Source: Arabidopsis thaliana
Lineage: Eukaryota > Streptophyta > Magnoliopsida > Brassicales > Brassicaceae
Assembly: GCF_000001735.4 (NCBI RefSeq)
Contig: NC_003070.9
Location: forward strand, 27,699,971-27,763,970
Direction: 5' to 3'
DNA length: 64,000 nucleotides
The notes beneath the pieces were generated by a model. The model made no database searches. It was not told the origin of the DNA and worked only from the letters and a program-made list of their open reading frames with translations. Shown piece after piece: positions 14,606-28,000 of this stretch; positions within the stretch are counted from its first letter, which is position 1; each line of letters starts with the position of its first letter. The translations under genes and the position numbers were made by a program.

Positions 14606-15142
14606 TGATTCCACGCTTCATGAAACGGAAGTTAATCCGGTAGTGTTCTCCTGGTCCATGCTGCGGAAAATATGAGCAAGGTTAATTTGGCAACTTGTTG
14701 ATGCAGCTTTTTATTTTCTTGGATTTTTTTTTTAATTTCTAAGTATGTTTAGGCAATGTTCCAATATTCATACAGCTAAAAAAATGTTAATATTCACAAT
14801 CATCTTTTGTTTAACCACTAACTTATAACATTTTAAACCGAAGAATAATTGACGAGTCAATGTTGAGTAAACCGGAACAATTTTGCTTTTCATTTATAAA
14901 CCTTTAAACGACGTCGTTACGATAGACGCTTCCAGCTTCGTTTTATTTCTAGCTTTAGAGCGTCTCTTTCCTTTTTCGTTTACTTTTCAATATTTTCCCC
15001 TAAAAATGTCGATTCCTTCTGTAATTGCTCTAACGGCTACTTTTTCTCCAGAGCATCATAAGATACCTCAACGTTAACGATAACAAATTAATTAAGATCA
15101 GTTTCGATCAATTGCTTGTGATCCGATTAGAGAGTTCCGGAG

Positions 15143-17048
<1,906 letters not shown>

Positions 17049-17583
17049 GATATCGCGTAACAGGCTTCTTCTTGACGTCGTTCTTCAGGTTCCTATAGCC
17101 TATAGGATCTCTCTTACTGGTTGGTTCCGTTCAGTAATTCCTGAAATTTTTCATATCACAACTAGTGATGACGAATAGTTTGAATCATTCTTTCTGTCTA
17201 AAATAAAGAATATAAAGCACAGATGATTAACTAATCATCATGTACACCCTTCATAGAAAAATCTCTGTTTTTGGCCTATGTTTAGAAGAGAGCTCTGATC
17301 CCAAACTCATTCTTCGTTCATTTCCAATTTAAAGTCCAGAATTTTTAGTATCGAACACGTTGGTGTATTACATATATGAATTTTTGATCTCATTACACTA
17401 ATGCTCGATGAGAATGGAAACACATCCAAGGAATTTCAATAACTATGTAACAATGGTAAAGTTTTCTAAAGACCAATGTACGGCCACATCAATTAGAAAT
17501 TCCCAATAAGTTCATATGGGCATACAAGAATAAAGCACTCATTAAGCTCATTTGCAACTGCTTTTTCCTCAGACGTTTATTGA
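17049..17583. other. Convergent 3' spacer
   Basis: 3' regions of CDKD;1 and the MATE gene. Palindromic CCTATAGG occurs at the CDKD;1 stop and again about 50 bp later. Nothing else was seen. Confidence 0.6.
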
Positions 17584-19660
17584 TCATTGGACGTCACCAT
17601 CTTTGTCATCTGAAGATCCGACTCTGTTCGTAGCTTTCTTTGCCTAATCATGTAAAACAAGAAACAGAATCACATTATGGCAGAGTTATTATACATATAA
17701 AACTGAGCCGATCAGTTAAAAGGTTTTACCTCTTTATCCCAGTTTGTGAATATAGTGACTAAGGAAAGACACAACACTTGAACAGACAATGCTGTTACGA
17801 TTCCCAGCCAAAGCCCCTACAATATGAAAATACCACAAAATAAAAGTTTCTATAAAACTAGTCTTGTGTTTGAACTTGAGAATGAGAAGGAGAGTTTAAG
17901 ATTATTACCCGACCACCAATGTGGAAATGGAAACCAAGTAACAATCCTAATGGAACTCCAACAAGATAATATGATCCAAGATTCACACATGCTCCAATTT
18001 TCTGCCATCCACATCCTCTAGCAACCCCTGCAACCATAAATCAAAACTATTTGACCAGGATTCGAACCGGACATATATAAACAAGGAACCAAAGCCAATC
18101 TTCTATCATTCAAAACCTGAGAGTACGCATTGTAAGCCATCAAGGAAGTTTCCACATGCAACAATCGGTATCATTGATGCGGCATATGCGATGATTTTCG
18201 GGTCGCTGCTAAAAGCATGACCTAAGATCTTCCGAATCGACAACAAAACTGTTACAACCACAATTCCCTCGGCTACTGCTATGCCTACAATGACATATAC
18301 AGCCAGTTTTGCCACTTGTGGATTCCCTGCTCCTAACTCGTTTGAGACCCTTATGCTGCAAGTTAACAGAAACACACAAAGTGAGATAGGTTGGTTTGAT
18401 GAGATTTTTCTTTTTATGAGCTCTTGGATACATTTTGTTACTGACCTTGCAGCGCCACCAAGACCAACCGAAATCTGCCAGATTGTTAGGGAAGTATTTA
18501 GACTGAAAAGTTGCAGAAATGAGGTTGATCAAATATAAAGAAGAAGTACACAAACTCTGAGTACCATAAGACAAAGATAACCGAAATCTACCAGATTGAA
18601 AGCACCGAAGTTTCTAAAACCGGGTTAGGAAGAAGGCCTGAGGCAAGAACCAGAAGCTCGAAGGACCAAAGCTCCAAACTGTTTCAAACAGAATTTGATT
18701 AAAATGCAGATACTGGAACCTGAACAATGCAGCATTTTATGTTTGATGACTTACCAGACCATGACCGCTGAAGGAAAAGCAATTTTAGAGAAATCATAAA
18801 GTTCTTGAAAAGCCTCTTTCGAAAACCCGGTCCAACTATGCGAGCAAGAAGGCGAAAACTTGACATAACACGAGAGGAGAATGACGTTGAACCAGTAAGA
18901 GACCGAAATAGCAAGAGCAGCTCCTCTGTATCCTAAACCAGTCTTCAACACAAACAACCAACAGAGAAGCAAATGAAGACATGTAGTGATACCAGAGCAG
19001 ACAAAGACAGGGAACACATTGTTCTGCGCTTGCAAGAACCTGTTGATACATTGAAGCAGTCCGTAGGCGAAGAGGCTCGGGATCATGTATTTAGCGTAGG
19101 AGCCAGCAACACTTGCAATGGACTTGTCTTGATGGACCAATACGAGAATCTGTTCTGTGTTAGCCCAAATGATTGAGAGAGGAACAGAGAGTATAAGAAG
19201 TACAAACATTGCTCTCTGCATTTGAATTCCCAATTTTCCATATAGTTTTGCTCCGTAAGCTTGGCCACATAGTGTCTCCAATGCACTTGCTGTTCCCAAC
19301 TGTTTCACATACACACAAACTTTGAACAAAGTTACAAAACAGAGGATAACTAAGGTTATGTTATTGAATGCACTCTTTTTTTTTTTTTGACTGGATCGTG
19401 AGAGATGGGACGAAGAAACGTACGAGGAAGGTGAAGCCGGTAACGGAGGCAAAGGAGGTGGCGATAGAGGCGGCAGAGAGAGGAAGAGAGCCAAGATGGC
19501 CAACGAACATGACGGAGATGACTTGGAGAGAGTATTGAAGAAGGCTAACACCAATGAGTGGAGCAGAAAGCCATAGCTGCTTCTTCACCTCCTCCTTCAC
19601 ACGAATCATCGTCGTGTCTTTCTCTGTGATCAGAAGCGGAGGCGTCACACCATCTTCCAT
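17584..19660 (-). CDS. DTX17: MATE efflux transporter (DETOXIFICATION family)
   Basis: Eight minus-strand exons: 19660-19424, 19299-18755, 18678-18592, 18502-18446, 18355-18117, 18027-17909, 17816-17730 and 17643-17584. They give 476 residues with the 12 hydrophobic spans of plant MATE carriers. Family landmarks visible include [29 protein letters not shown] in the second span, [15 protein letters not shown], and [19 protein letters not shown] in the second half. MATE proteins export organic cations, flavonoids or xenobiotics by H+ antiport at the plasma membrane or tonoplast; the substrate here is unknown. The tail is hydrophilic and acidic (SSDDKDGD). The symbol is recalled from the DTX numbering. 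A decayed relative lies just upstream on the same strand, so this is the surviving member of a tandem pair. Confidence 0.92.
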
Positions 19661-20229
19661 TTTCTCTCTGTTTCTCACAAAAAAATATGTCAAAAAAAAA
19701 CTAAGAGAAATAGAATAACAACAAACTATCTCTCTCTTTGTTCCTAGTCTTTAGGGTTTGTGGAGCCGTCGTTGATATTTATGCATTTTTTAAGGAATGA
19801 AATCTTTTAATTATGTGGTAAATAGAAATTAATTTCTTTTCTACTTCCCCCTGAGGCAGATTATATTTTGTTTTATTAAATGACAACAACAATTGAAAGA
19901 TGCTCACAATTCACAACCACGCATTTTTTTTTATATTCAAAGCTTCCGATTATATAGACAATGACGTGAGTGGCTCCTAGTTGCTCTTCTCTTATTCTAT
20001 TCTCCATCGAGTCAGGAGACCACCTCAGACTCTGTCTCCGGTATTACTAGCAAAACTCTCCTTTAGCTTTCTTCACCAAAAGTTGTTATGATTACATAAC
20101 CTATGAGGAGATTGGAAACTATGAGGAGAGGCACCATTATTGCTACATATTACAGAGATTAAGGCAATTTCCGAGAAAGTATTGAGGATTTTAGTACTAA
20201 TGTACAGAAAGTTACAAAAGAGTGTGTTT
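19661..20229. other. MATE promoter region
   Basis: The 5' flank of the minus-strand MATE gene, lying between it and the pseudogene. It is AT-rich with a CT-rich patch near 19727. No separate gene was seen. Confidence 0.55.
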
Positions 20230-20875
20230 ACCAAGTGGGGAAAACTGAAGTTTCCAAAACAGGATTTTGGAAGTAAAGCCTGAGACTGAGAGGAAGACCA
20301 TTTTCTTGTATGACCAAATCGTTATGATTCCATCAAGATATGATCAACATTAAAGATATGATATATACAAGAAGACATGAATCATATATGTGTACCACCA
20401 GTCTAACCAAACCATGAATGCAGATGGAAGACCAAAGAAACACCATAACGTTCTCAAGAGCCTCTGGGGAGAACCCGGTCCATGTTTTGGCGCAAGAAGG
20501 CGATAATTTAACGTAAATACTCAACAAGACAACATTAACCCAAAATGAAAGCGAAGTTGCTTGGGAAGCTTCTCTGATTCCCAAACCAGACTTCAACACC
20601 AAACCCCAACAAGCATGAACGTGAAGCAAAACCGGAACAGAGCATGAGAGGAAACACTCTGTTTTAGCTCGCAAAGAAAAGCACTTGAGAATCACGCACC
20701 CGATAAGGTCTGGGATCAAGAACACGATGTATGATCCAAAGGTTTAGGCAATGATCGCGTCTTGGTCAAGAAACACAAGAATGGATGATACATTGATCCA
20801 TATAATGGATAATGGTAATTAAGCATAAAAGTACAAGAACTGCCGCGTTTCTTCTAGCCATTTCCCTCCACCGCC
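20230..20875 (-). pseudogene. Decayed tandem copy of the MATE gene
   Basis: Read on the minus strand, segments align in order with the neighbouring MATE protein. These are MARRNAAVLVLL (for MQRAMFVLL), LPLSIIWINVSSILVFLDQDAIIA (for [24 protein letters not shown]), KSGLGIREASQATSLSFWVN (for [20 protein letters not shown]), SPSCAKTWTGFSPEAL, GLPSAFMVW and NPVLETSV. There is a frameshift before the second block, an in-frame TAA right after DQDAIIA (near 20745) and another frameshift before GLPSAFMV. The exon-end donor after FMVW is still recognisable. The first exon and everything after NPVLETSV are absent. It is therefore a truncated, non-functional duplicate. Confidence 0.85.
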
Positions 20876-21219
20876 TCCACCGCAGGGACGTCTACGATTA
20901 ACGGATTCGCCGGAGACTCATCAAAATTGGAATAGTGGTACGTAGTTGGCTAAATCGTAATCGTTTATGGCTTTTAAAGCAGTCACCAATCAAACAAAAC
21001 CTTTGTATACGACGAATTTCACAACAGACATAGAAAAGGCCCACTGTAATAACCTTGTAAAGCCCAATAGAATTATTTAGTAAAGATTAGCGCGTTGTCA
21101 TCACGCGCTGAATTTCCGCACAATGTGTAATTTCAATTGCAGATTTTTTTGGAGTCGCATAATTCTTCTTCAACCCCTAAAGATTTGAGATAATCTCTGA
21201 GGAGTTTCTCAGAGAAAAA
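20876..21219. other. PPR gene promoter
   Basis: Two site II-type elements (GGCCCA at 21038-21043 and AGCCCA at 21061-21066) lie 150-180 bp before the PPR start. Such elements are common ahead of organelle-targeted housekeeping genes. The left end (20870-20935), read on the minus strand, has a short coding-like stretch of unknown origin. Confidence 0.5.
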
Positions 21220-21267
21220 ATGCTTCAGCCAAGTCCTCCTCACTACTCTTCCTCTAGAGATGTCAGA

Positions 21268-21301
<34 letters not shown>

Positions 21302-24195
21302 TAGCTCTGAGTTCTAAAGCTAGGGTTTTTCCACTTTCACTTCCCTGTAACTTCTCCTCTAGGGTTTCTTTTAAGCTTCAACTTCACTGCGCCGCTTCTT
21401 CCTCTTCTTCAGTTTCTCCACCTCGATGCTCTAAACCTAACCCAAGCTCTCGAAAACGCAAATATGGCGGCGTAATCCCTTCCATTTTGCGTTCTCTTGA
21501 CTCTTCCACTGATATTGAAACAACTCTAGCTTCTCTTTGTCTCAATTTAAGCCCTAAAGAACAAACTGTTCTTCTTAAAGAGCAGACTCGTTGGGAAAGA
21601 GTTCTTCGTGTGTTTCGATTTTTCCAGTCTCACCAAAGTTATGTTCCTAATGTGATTCATTACAACATTGTGTTAAGAGCTTTAGGGAGAGCGGGGAAAT
21701 GGGATGAATTGAGGCTTTGTTGGATTGAGATGGCTCATAATGGTGTTTTGCCTACTAACAATACTTATGGTATGCTTGTTGATGTTTATGGTAAAGCTGG
21801 TCTTGTTAAGGAAGCTCTTCTTTGGATTAAGCATATGGGACAGAGAATGCATTTCCCTGATGAAGTCACTATGGCTACTGTTGTTAGAGTTTTCAAGAAC
21901 TCCGGTGAGTTTGATCGTGCTGATAGGTTCTTTAAAGGTTGGTGCGCTGGAAAAGTTGATCTTGATTTGGATTCTATTGATGATTTTCCTAAGAATGGTT
22001 CAGCTCAATCTCCTGTGAACTTGAAGCAGTTCTTGTCGATGGAGCTTTTTAAGGTTGGTGCAAGGAATCCTATTGAGAAAAGTCTGCATTTTGCATCTGG
22101 TTCAGACTCTTCTCCGAGGAAGCCAAGGTTAACTTCCACCTTCAACACTCTGATTGATTTGTATGGAAAGGCAGGTCGTTTAAACGATGCTGCTAATCTC
22201 TTCTCGGAGATGTTGAAATCTGGAGTACCTATAGATACTGTAACGTTTAACACGATGATACATACTTGTGGAACTCATGGGCATTTGTCAGAGGCTGAAT
22301 CCTTGTTGAAGAAGATGGAAGAGAAAGGGATATCCCCTGATACTAAGACATATAATATCCTTTTGTCTCTTCATGCTGATGCTGGGGACATTGAGGCAGC
22401 TCTTGAGTACTATAGGAAAATTAGGAAAGTAGGACTTTTTCCTGATACTGTAACTCATCGAGCTGTTCTTCATATCTTGTGTCAGCGGAAAATGGTTGCA
22501 GAAGTTGAAGCTGTGATAGCTGAGATGGACAGAAATAGCATTCGCATTGATGAGCACTCTGTTCCTGTTATTATGCAGATGTATGTCAATGAAGGTTTAG
22601 TCGTACAGGCAAAAGCTCTGTTTGAGAGGTTCCAGTTGGATTGTGTGCTTTCGTCAACGACACTTGCAGCAGTTATTGATGTCTATGCTGAAAAGGGACT
22701 GTGGGTTGAAGCGGAGACTGTGTTCTATGGGAAAAGAAACATGTCAGGCCAGAGGAATGATGTTTTGGAGTACAATGTCATGATCAAGGCTTATGGTAAG
22801 GCCAAACTTCATGAGAAAGCACTTTCTCTCTTCAAAGGGATGAAGAACCAAGGGACTTGGCCTGATGAGTGCACTTACAATTCCCTATTCCAGATGCTTG
22901 CTGGGGTTGATTTAGTGGACGAAGCCCAGCGGATCTTGGCTGAAATGCTGGATTCGGGCTGTAAACCTGGATGCAAGACCTATGCTGCTATGATAGCTAG
23001 CTATGTGCGGCTTGGCCTGTTGTCTGATGCAGTTGACCTGTACGAGGCAATGGAAAAAACAGGGGTGAAACCGAATGAAGTTGTTTATGGTTCCTTAATT
23101 AATGGGTTTGCTGAGAGTGGAATGGTCGAAGAAGCGATTCAATACTTTAGAATGATGGAAGAACATGGCGTTCAGTCCAATCATATCGTTCTGACTTCCC
23201 TTATCAAGGCTTATAGCAAAGTGGGGTGTCTTGAAGAAGCTAGGAGAGTGTATGACAAAATGAAGGATTCAGAAGGTGGCCCAGATGTTGCTGCATCAAA
23301 CAGCATGCTAAGTCTGTGTGCAGATCTTGGCATAGTTTCTGAAGCAGAATCCATTTTCAATGCTCTCAGAGAAAAAGGCACATGTGATGTTATTTCGTTT
23401 GCAACAATGATGTACTTGTACAAGGGCATGGGCATGCTCGACGAGGCTATTGAAGTGGCTGAAGAAATGAGAGAGTCTGGTCTACTAAGTGACTGCACTT
23501 CATTTAATCAGGTTATGGCTTGCTACGCTGCTGATGGGCAGTTAAGTGAATGCTGTGAACTGTTTCATGAGATGTTAGTTGAAAGAAAGCTCTTGCTGGA
23601 TTGGGGAACATTTAAAACGCTCTTCACGCTCTTGAAGAAAGGTGGGGTGCCAAGTGAAGCTGTGTCGCAGCTACAAACCGCATACAATGAAGCTAAACCA
23701 CTGGCAACACCAGCAATCACTGCAACTCTGTTCTCAGCCATGGGTTTGTATGCATATGCGCTGGAATCATGCCAAGAGCTCACAAGTGGTGAAATTCCTC
23801 GCGAGCATTTTGCATACAACGCAGTGATATACACTTATAGTGCATCAGGAGACATTGACATGGCCCTAAAGGCATACATGAGAATGCAGGAAAAAGGTCT
23901 AGAACCAGATATTGTCACGCAAGCCTACCTTGTTGGGATATACGGGAAAGCGGGAATGGTGGAAGGTGTGAAGAGGGTACATAGCCGGCTGACGTTTGGG
24001 GAGCTTGAACCAAGCCAATCGTTGTTTAAAGCAGTTAGAGATGCTTATGTGAGTGCAAACAGACAGGACTTGGCTGATGTGGTGAAGAAAGAGATGAGCA
24101 TTGCTTTTGAAGCTGAAAGGGAGTGTAGTTCAAGATCTGGAGAAGAAGAAGAAGACGATGAAGAGGAAAATTCTGAAGAAGACGAGGCATTTTGA
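21220..24195 (+). CDS. P-class pentatricopeptide repeat protein
   Basis: A single uninterrupted frame of 991 residues starting at ATG 21220. The N-terminus is Ser/Arg-rich with few acids, like a plastid or mitochondrial transit peptide, and includes eleven consecutive His (residues 17-27). From about residue 140 to 960 there are many 35-residue helical repeats of the form TYNxLIDxYGKAGxxxEAxxLFxEMxxxGxxPD, for example NTLIDLYGKAGRLNDAANLF and YNVMIKAYGKAKLHEKALSL. No E, DYW or SMR domain is seen. The tail is strongly acidic (EEEEDDEEENSEEDEAF). P-class PPR proteins bind single organellar RNAs and affect their stability, splicing or translation; the RNA target is not predictable here. It matches the recalled locus At1g73710. 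Intronless structure is usual for this family. Confidence 0.93.
21268..21300 (+). repeat. (CAT)11 coding microsatellite
   Basis: Eleven CAT triplets encode eleven histidines in the predicted transit-peptide region of the PPR protein. A length change would be in frame. Confidence 0.95.
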
Positions 24196-24552
24196 AGTGT
24201 AGCCACAGATGTATGTAAGAAATATTGTAGAATATAGGATTTAGTGGAAATGGACTGTACAGTTTCACAGAAGCCAAAGGAAATATGCATACTTAAGCCT
24301 CAGATTGATCTCTGGTAAAGAAATGTGTATCTTAAAACTGTTATAGAAAGAAAAAAAAAGGTTCCACAGGGTCAAATCTATAAAAGCGAGCACCTTTGGC
24401 TATGGTTTTGGTAGAGGAATTAGCATACGCTCCTTACAACAATAGATTGATTTGCATCATCGGGTTGGTCTTCTGTTGGTTTTGGTCTCTGGATTGAACA
24501 TCTTTCTCCTGTCTTGCTTGCTCTTATTTTCAATTGTATAGCATCAAAGCCC
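24196..24552. other. PPR 3' flank
   Basis: 3' untranslated region of the PPR gene and spacer. An A-rich run is at 24349-24359. No separate gene was seen. Confidence 0.5.
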
Positions 24553-24921
24553 ATGAAAAGAGCCAGATGTTCTGGAATTGATTCCAATTTGGAATCTTGT
24601 CAGTTACTGGTGATGAATATCAACATGGAAGATATGAAACAGAGTAGCCAGCAAATTCCTTCCATTCGGAACAAAGAGTCTCTCAGCTTCAGTCAAAGTA
24701 TATCAGTTATTGATCTCAAGAAAGTAATAGTAGTGAGCAATGAAGATGATGATGGAGCTCTAGAGTTGAAGAACAGAGGAGTGGAACGAACCAGTGGAGA
24801 ACTCTTGAAGACCACAGTGTCAATGTGTTTATTGTTGTCTTTGTCTTTCTCTAAAAGTTGTAAAAAAAAAGGGTGTGAAGCTAAAGCTAAATGGTATGTA
24901 AGCAATGTTTTGCAATTTTAA
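24553..24921 (+). CDS. Unrecognised small ORF, doubtful
   Basis: An ATG-started frame of 122 codons beginning MKRARCSG, with a Ser/Gln-rich middle, an acidic patch (NEDDDGALEL) and a Lys/Cys-rich end (SKSCKKKGC). I do not recognise it. It lies 360 bp after the PPR stop and 170 bp before SMU1, on the same strand as both, so it could be chance sequence in a 3' untranslated region. No signal peptide or domain is visible. Confidence 0.2.
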   Translation: MKRARCSGIDSNLESCQLLVMNINMEDMKQSSQQIPSIRNKESLSFSQSISVIDLKKVIVVSNEDDDGALELKNRGVERTSGELLKTTVSMCLLLSLSFSKSCKKKGCEAKAKWYVSNVLQF

Positions 24922-25088
24922 ATTTACAAAATAACACTCGGAGTTTCTGAAAGTTTAATTTTGACCCATAATATTTGATATTTGAGGCATTGTCCTGGAA
25001 TTAAAACCAAATTGAAACTCCTTCGCGTGTGTTTTCTGCTGCATTTTTACCTCTTAGCGTCTCCGGCGAAAACCCACTACGACTGAGT

Positions 25089-28000
25089 ATGGCGCTCGAA
25101 ATCGAAGCTCGAGAGTAAGATTTCGCTTTCTCTTACAAACCCTAGTTTTCGTTTAGTGTCACTGATATGAATTGTGCTCCAAGAACCATCGTTTACGAAT
25201 GCTCAGATGGATCTTAGGTTACATGTTTGGAGAAAACATCTTGAATGTTGGTTTTTTTATATCCTCCATACTAAAGTTGTGGTTTTTAAATCTACCCATA
25301 ATTTGTTTTAGCTTGGTTCTTCTAAAGCTAATTGCTTCTGAATATCTAGATTCCTCCGTAGCTATTCTTCGTTTAAATTAACGTCGTATACGAAAATTTG
25401 AGGGAGATCATCGTTAGAGTGTTTTGATTCTTTGCAATGCGTCTCGAGGAAAAATCCAATTTGTATAAATTTGAACTCTTGTTAATTCTCGGCTTGGATT
25501 GAAACCATTGACAGTATTATTAGCCATTTTGTTAGTAATATTGGATGGAGAACGTTTTGATGCTATATGTCAGCTTTGTGTAGATCTTCATCCCTAATAG
25601 CTCTCTATTGTGTTGAATGTCTCAGTGTAATAAAGATTATGCTTCAGTTCTGCAAAGAAAATTCCTTGAATCAGACATTCCAGACATTACAAAGCGAGTG
25701 TCAGGTTTCCTTGAATACAGTAGACAGCGTCGAGACGTTTATTTCTGATATTAATAGTGGAAGATGGGACTCGGTACTACCTCAAGTTTCCCAGCTTAAA
25801 CTTCCCAGGAATAAACTTGAAGACCTTTATGAACAGGTTTGTTCTTTTACTCTGTGAAATGTAGAAGTGTATAAAAATAGTGATTGTCATTGTAAGTTTT
25901 GTTTATTTTCGGGGTGATTTTTTCAGATTGTATTGGAGATGATAGAACTTCGAGAGTTGGACACTGCCCGAGCTATTTTGAGACAAACTCAGGTGATGGG
26001 TGTCATGAAGCAGGAGCAAGCAGAAAGATATTTGCGGATGGAGCATCTTCTAGTCAGAAGCTATTTTGATCCGCATGAGGTATGGAAACTATATTATGCT
26101 CGACTATTCAATATCACGTTGGGTGTTGCTTTTGTTGTTGCTGTGTCACCTAAGCATGGTTGTCCGCAACTGTTCAACAGTTCAAACAATGTTGCTATAT
26201 CTGTTATCTCTTGCATTTTCTGTACTCTACTTGCGACTTTTGATATCTTTCAAAATCTTAAGTAGAACCAGTGAGCGGTTAAACATGAAGTTGTTTCTAG
26301 ATGAGGGTCTCAAAGTATAACACATGCTCGTATTTCTGAGTACAAAAGTATCTTTACATGTTACTAGCTCTTTTACATGTTGATGGATTTGACTTTTCTA
26401 TCTGATTAGTCTTTTGAGGTGTATTGTCTCCTAGTCATTGTTCATGTTATGCACAAAGAGTGGCGTTTTTCATGTAATCATTTCCTTGTGATAATCATGG
26501 TTTGCTAATTTTACCTTTGTTTCTAAGGCTTATGGAGACTCAACTAAAGAAAGAAAACGGGCACAGATTGCTCAAGGTTGGCCATTTCTTCTTTATTTTC
26601 TACAATAACAATTTTCTTCAGTTATTGTATGATTAATTACCTGAAGGAACCAAGTGATGTTCTGGAATACTCTCTCTATTGCATGCTTAAATATTATTAT
26701 GACATGAAAAGAAGTTATGACGAGAACTTATTTCCTGTTTAATGGTTATAGAGTTTTTGTTTTCTCTTGCTCAGTATGTACTCAAGGTTCACTAATTGTT
26801 TGTTCTCCTACTCGATCAGCTGTGGCTGCCGAGGTTACCGTGGTACCACCTTCACGGTTAATGGCTTTGATAGGTCAGGCTTTAAAGTGGCAACAACATC
26901 AAGGTGATTATCTAAGGAACTGTGGATGCTACCAAACAGTTCTGTCAAACTTCATCTCGTTTTCTTTTACTTTTTTGCCTACATTACTAATATATCAATG
27001 GAATCAACATATGTACCCTCTCTCATTTCCTAAAATTTACATACACTTGTGTCAGGCCTGCTCCCTCCAGGAACACAGTTTGACCTCTTTCGTGGGACGG
27101 CAGCTATGAAGCAAGATGTAGAAGACACACATCCTAATGTTCTTACTCATACCATAAAGGTTCATATTCACACTTTAATAGCTTCTTTAGCTTAGTGGTC
27201 TATGATCTGTTGCTCATGATTATTTTGGGTTTTCTCATCAGTTGAGTTCTTGTCTAATTTTCATATCTTTTTCCTTGTGCTGGTGCTGGTGCAGTTTGGT
27301 AAAAAGAGTCATGCAGAATGCGCTAGATTCTCACCAGATGGACAGTTTCTTGCATCTTCTTCTGTGGATGGTTTTATCGAGGTGAGTTGATCCGGAATCT
27401 GTATGTATGATAATACAAGTTATTAGTCTTTAAAATAATTCTGTGACTAGGATTGCTCAGACTTGAAAAGCATTACAGGTATGGGATTACATAAGTGGAA
27501 AGCTCAAGAAGGATTTGCAATATCAAGCTGATGTAAGCTCTCATGTCTTCTTTTCATTTTTTAATTCTAACTCAGTACGGGGTCAGATGAGCTGTTAGTA
27601 CATTTTAATCAAATGAAAATAATCCTTACTGCATCTGATTATTGAACGTGTGACAAGTCTGTGAGAATGATATGGTGGATTACTTTTTGCTTTTTATTCC
27701 AAAAATGTCGCCCATGAGATTCCTGAAGCACCAAGTATATGGTGGATTACTGTTATCTTTGAATTTTAATTTTTTCTCCAATGTAACTCCTAAAGCACCA
27801 AGTATCTCGTCTGAGACTTCCTGGTATACAAAATATCAGTTTTGGATAAAGAGTTCCCATTCCATCCTCTTTACTTACTATGATTAATTTCTGACAGGAA
27901 TCTTTCATGATGCATGATGATCCTGTCCTCTGCATAGACTTTAGCAGAGATTCAGAGATGCTTGCATCTGGGTCACAAGATGGAAAGATTAAAGTAAGTT

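Noticed and set aside
18474-18477. Splice acceptor CAG before ATTTCGG in the MATE gene
   Set aside because: Using it drops ten family-conserved residues ([10 protein letters not shown]). The acceptor at 18503 restores them in frame.
22005-23834. Several frames antisense to the PPR gene
   Set aside because: Shadows of a long intronless coding sequence.
24035-24290. Ser-rich minus-strand frames at the PPR 3' end
   Set aside because: They are reverse reading of the GAA/GAG-rich acidic tail of the PPR gene.
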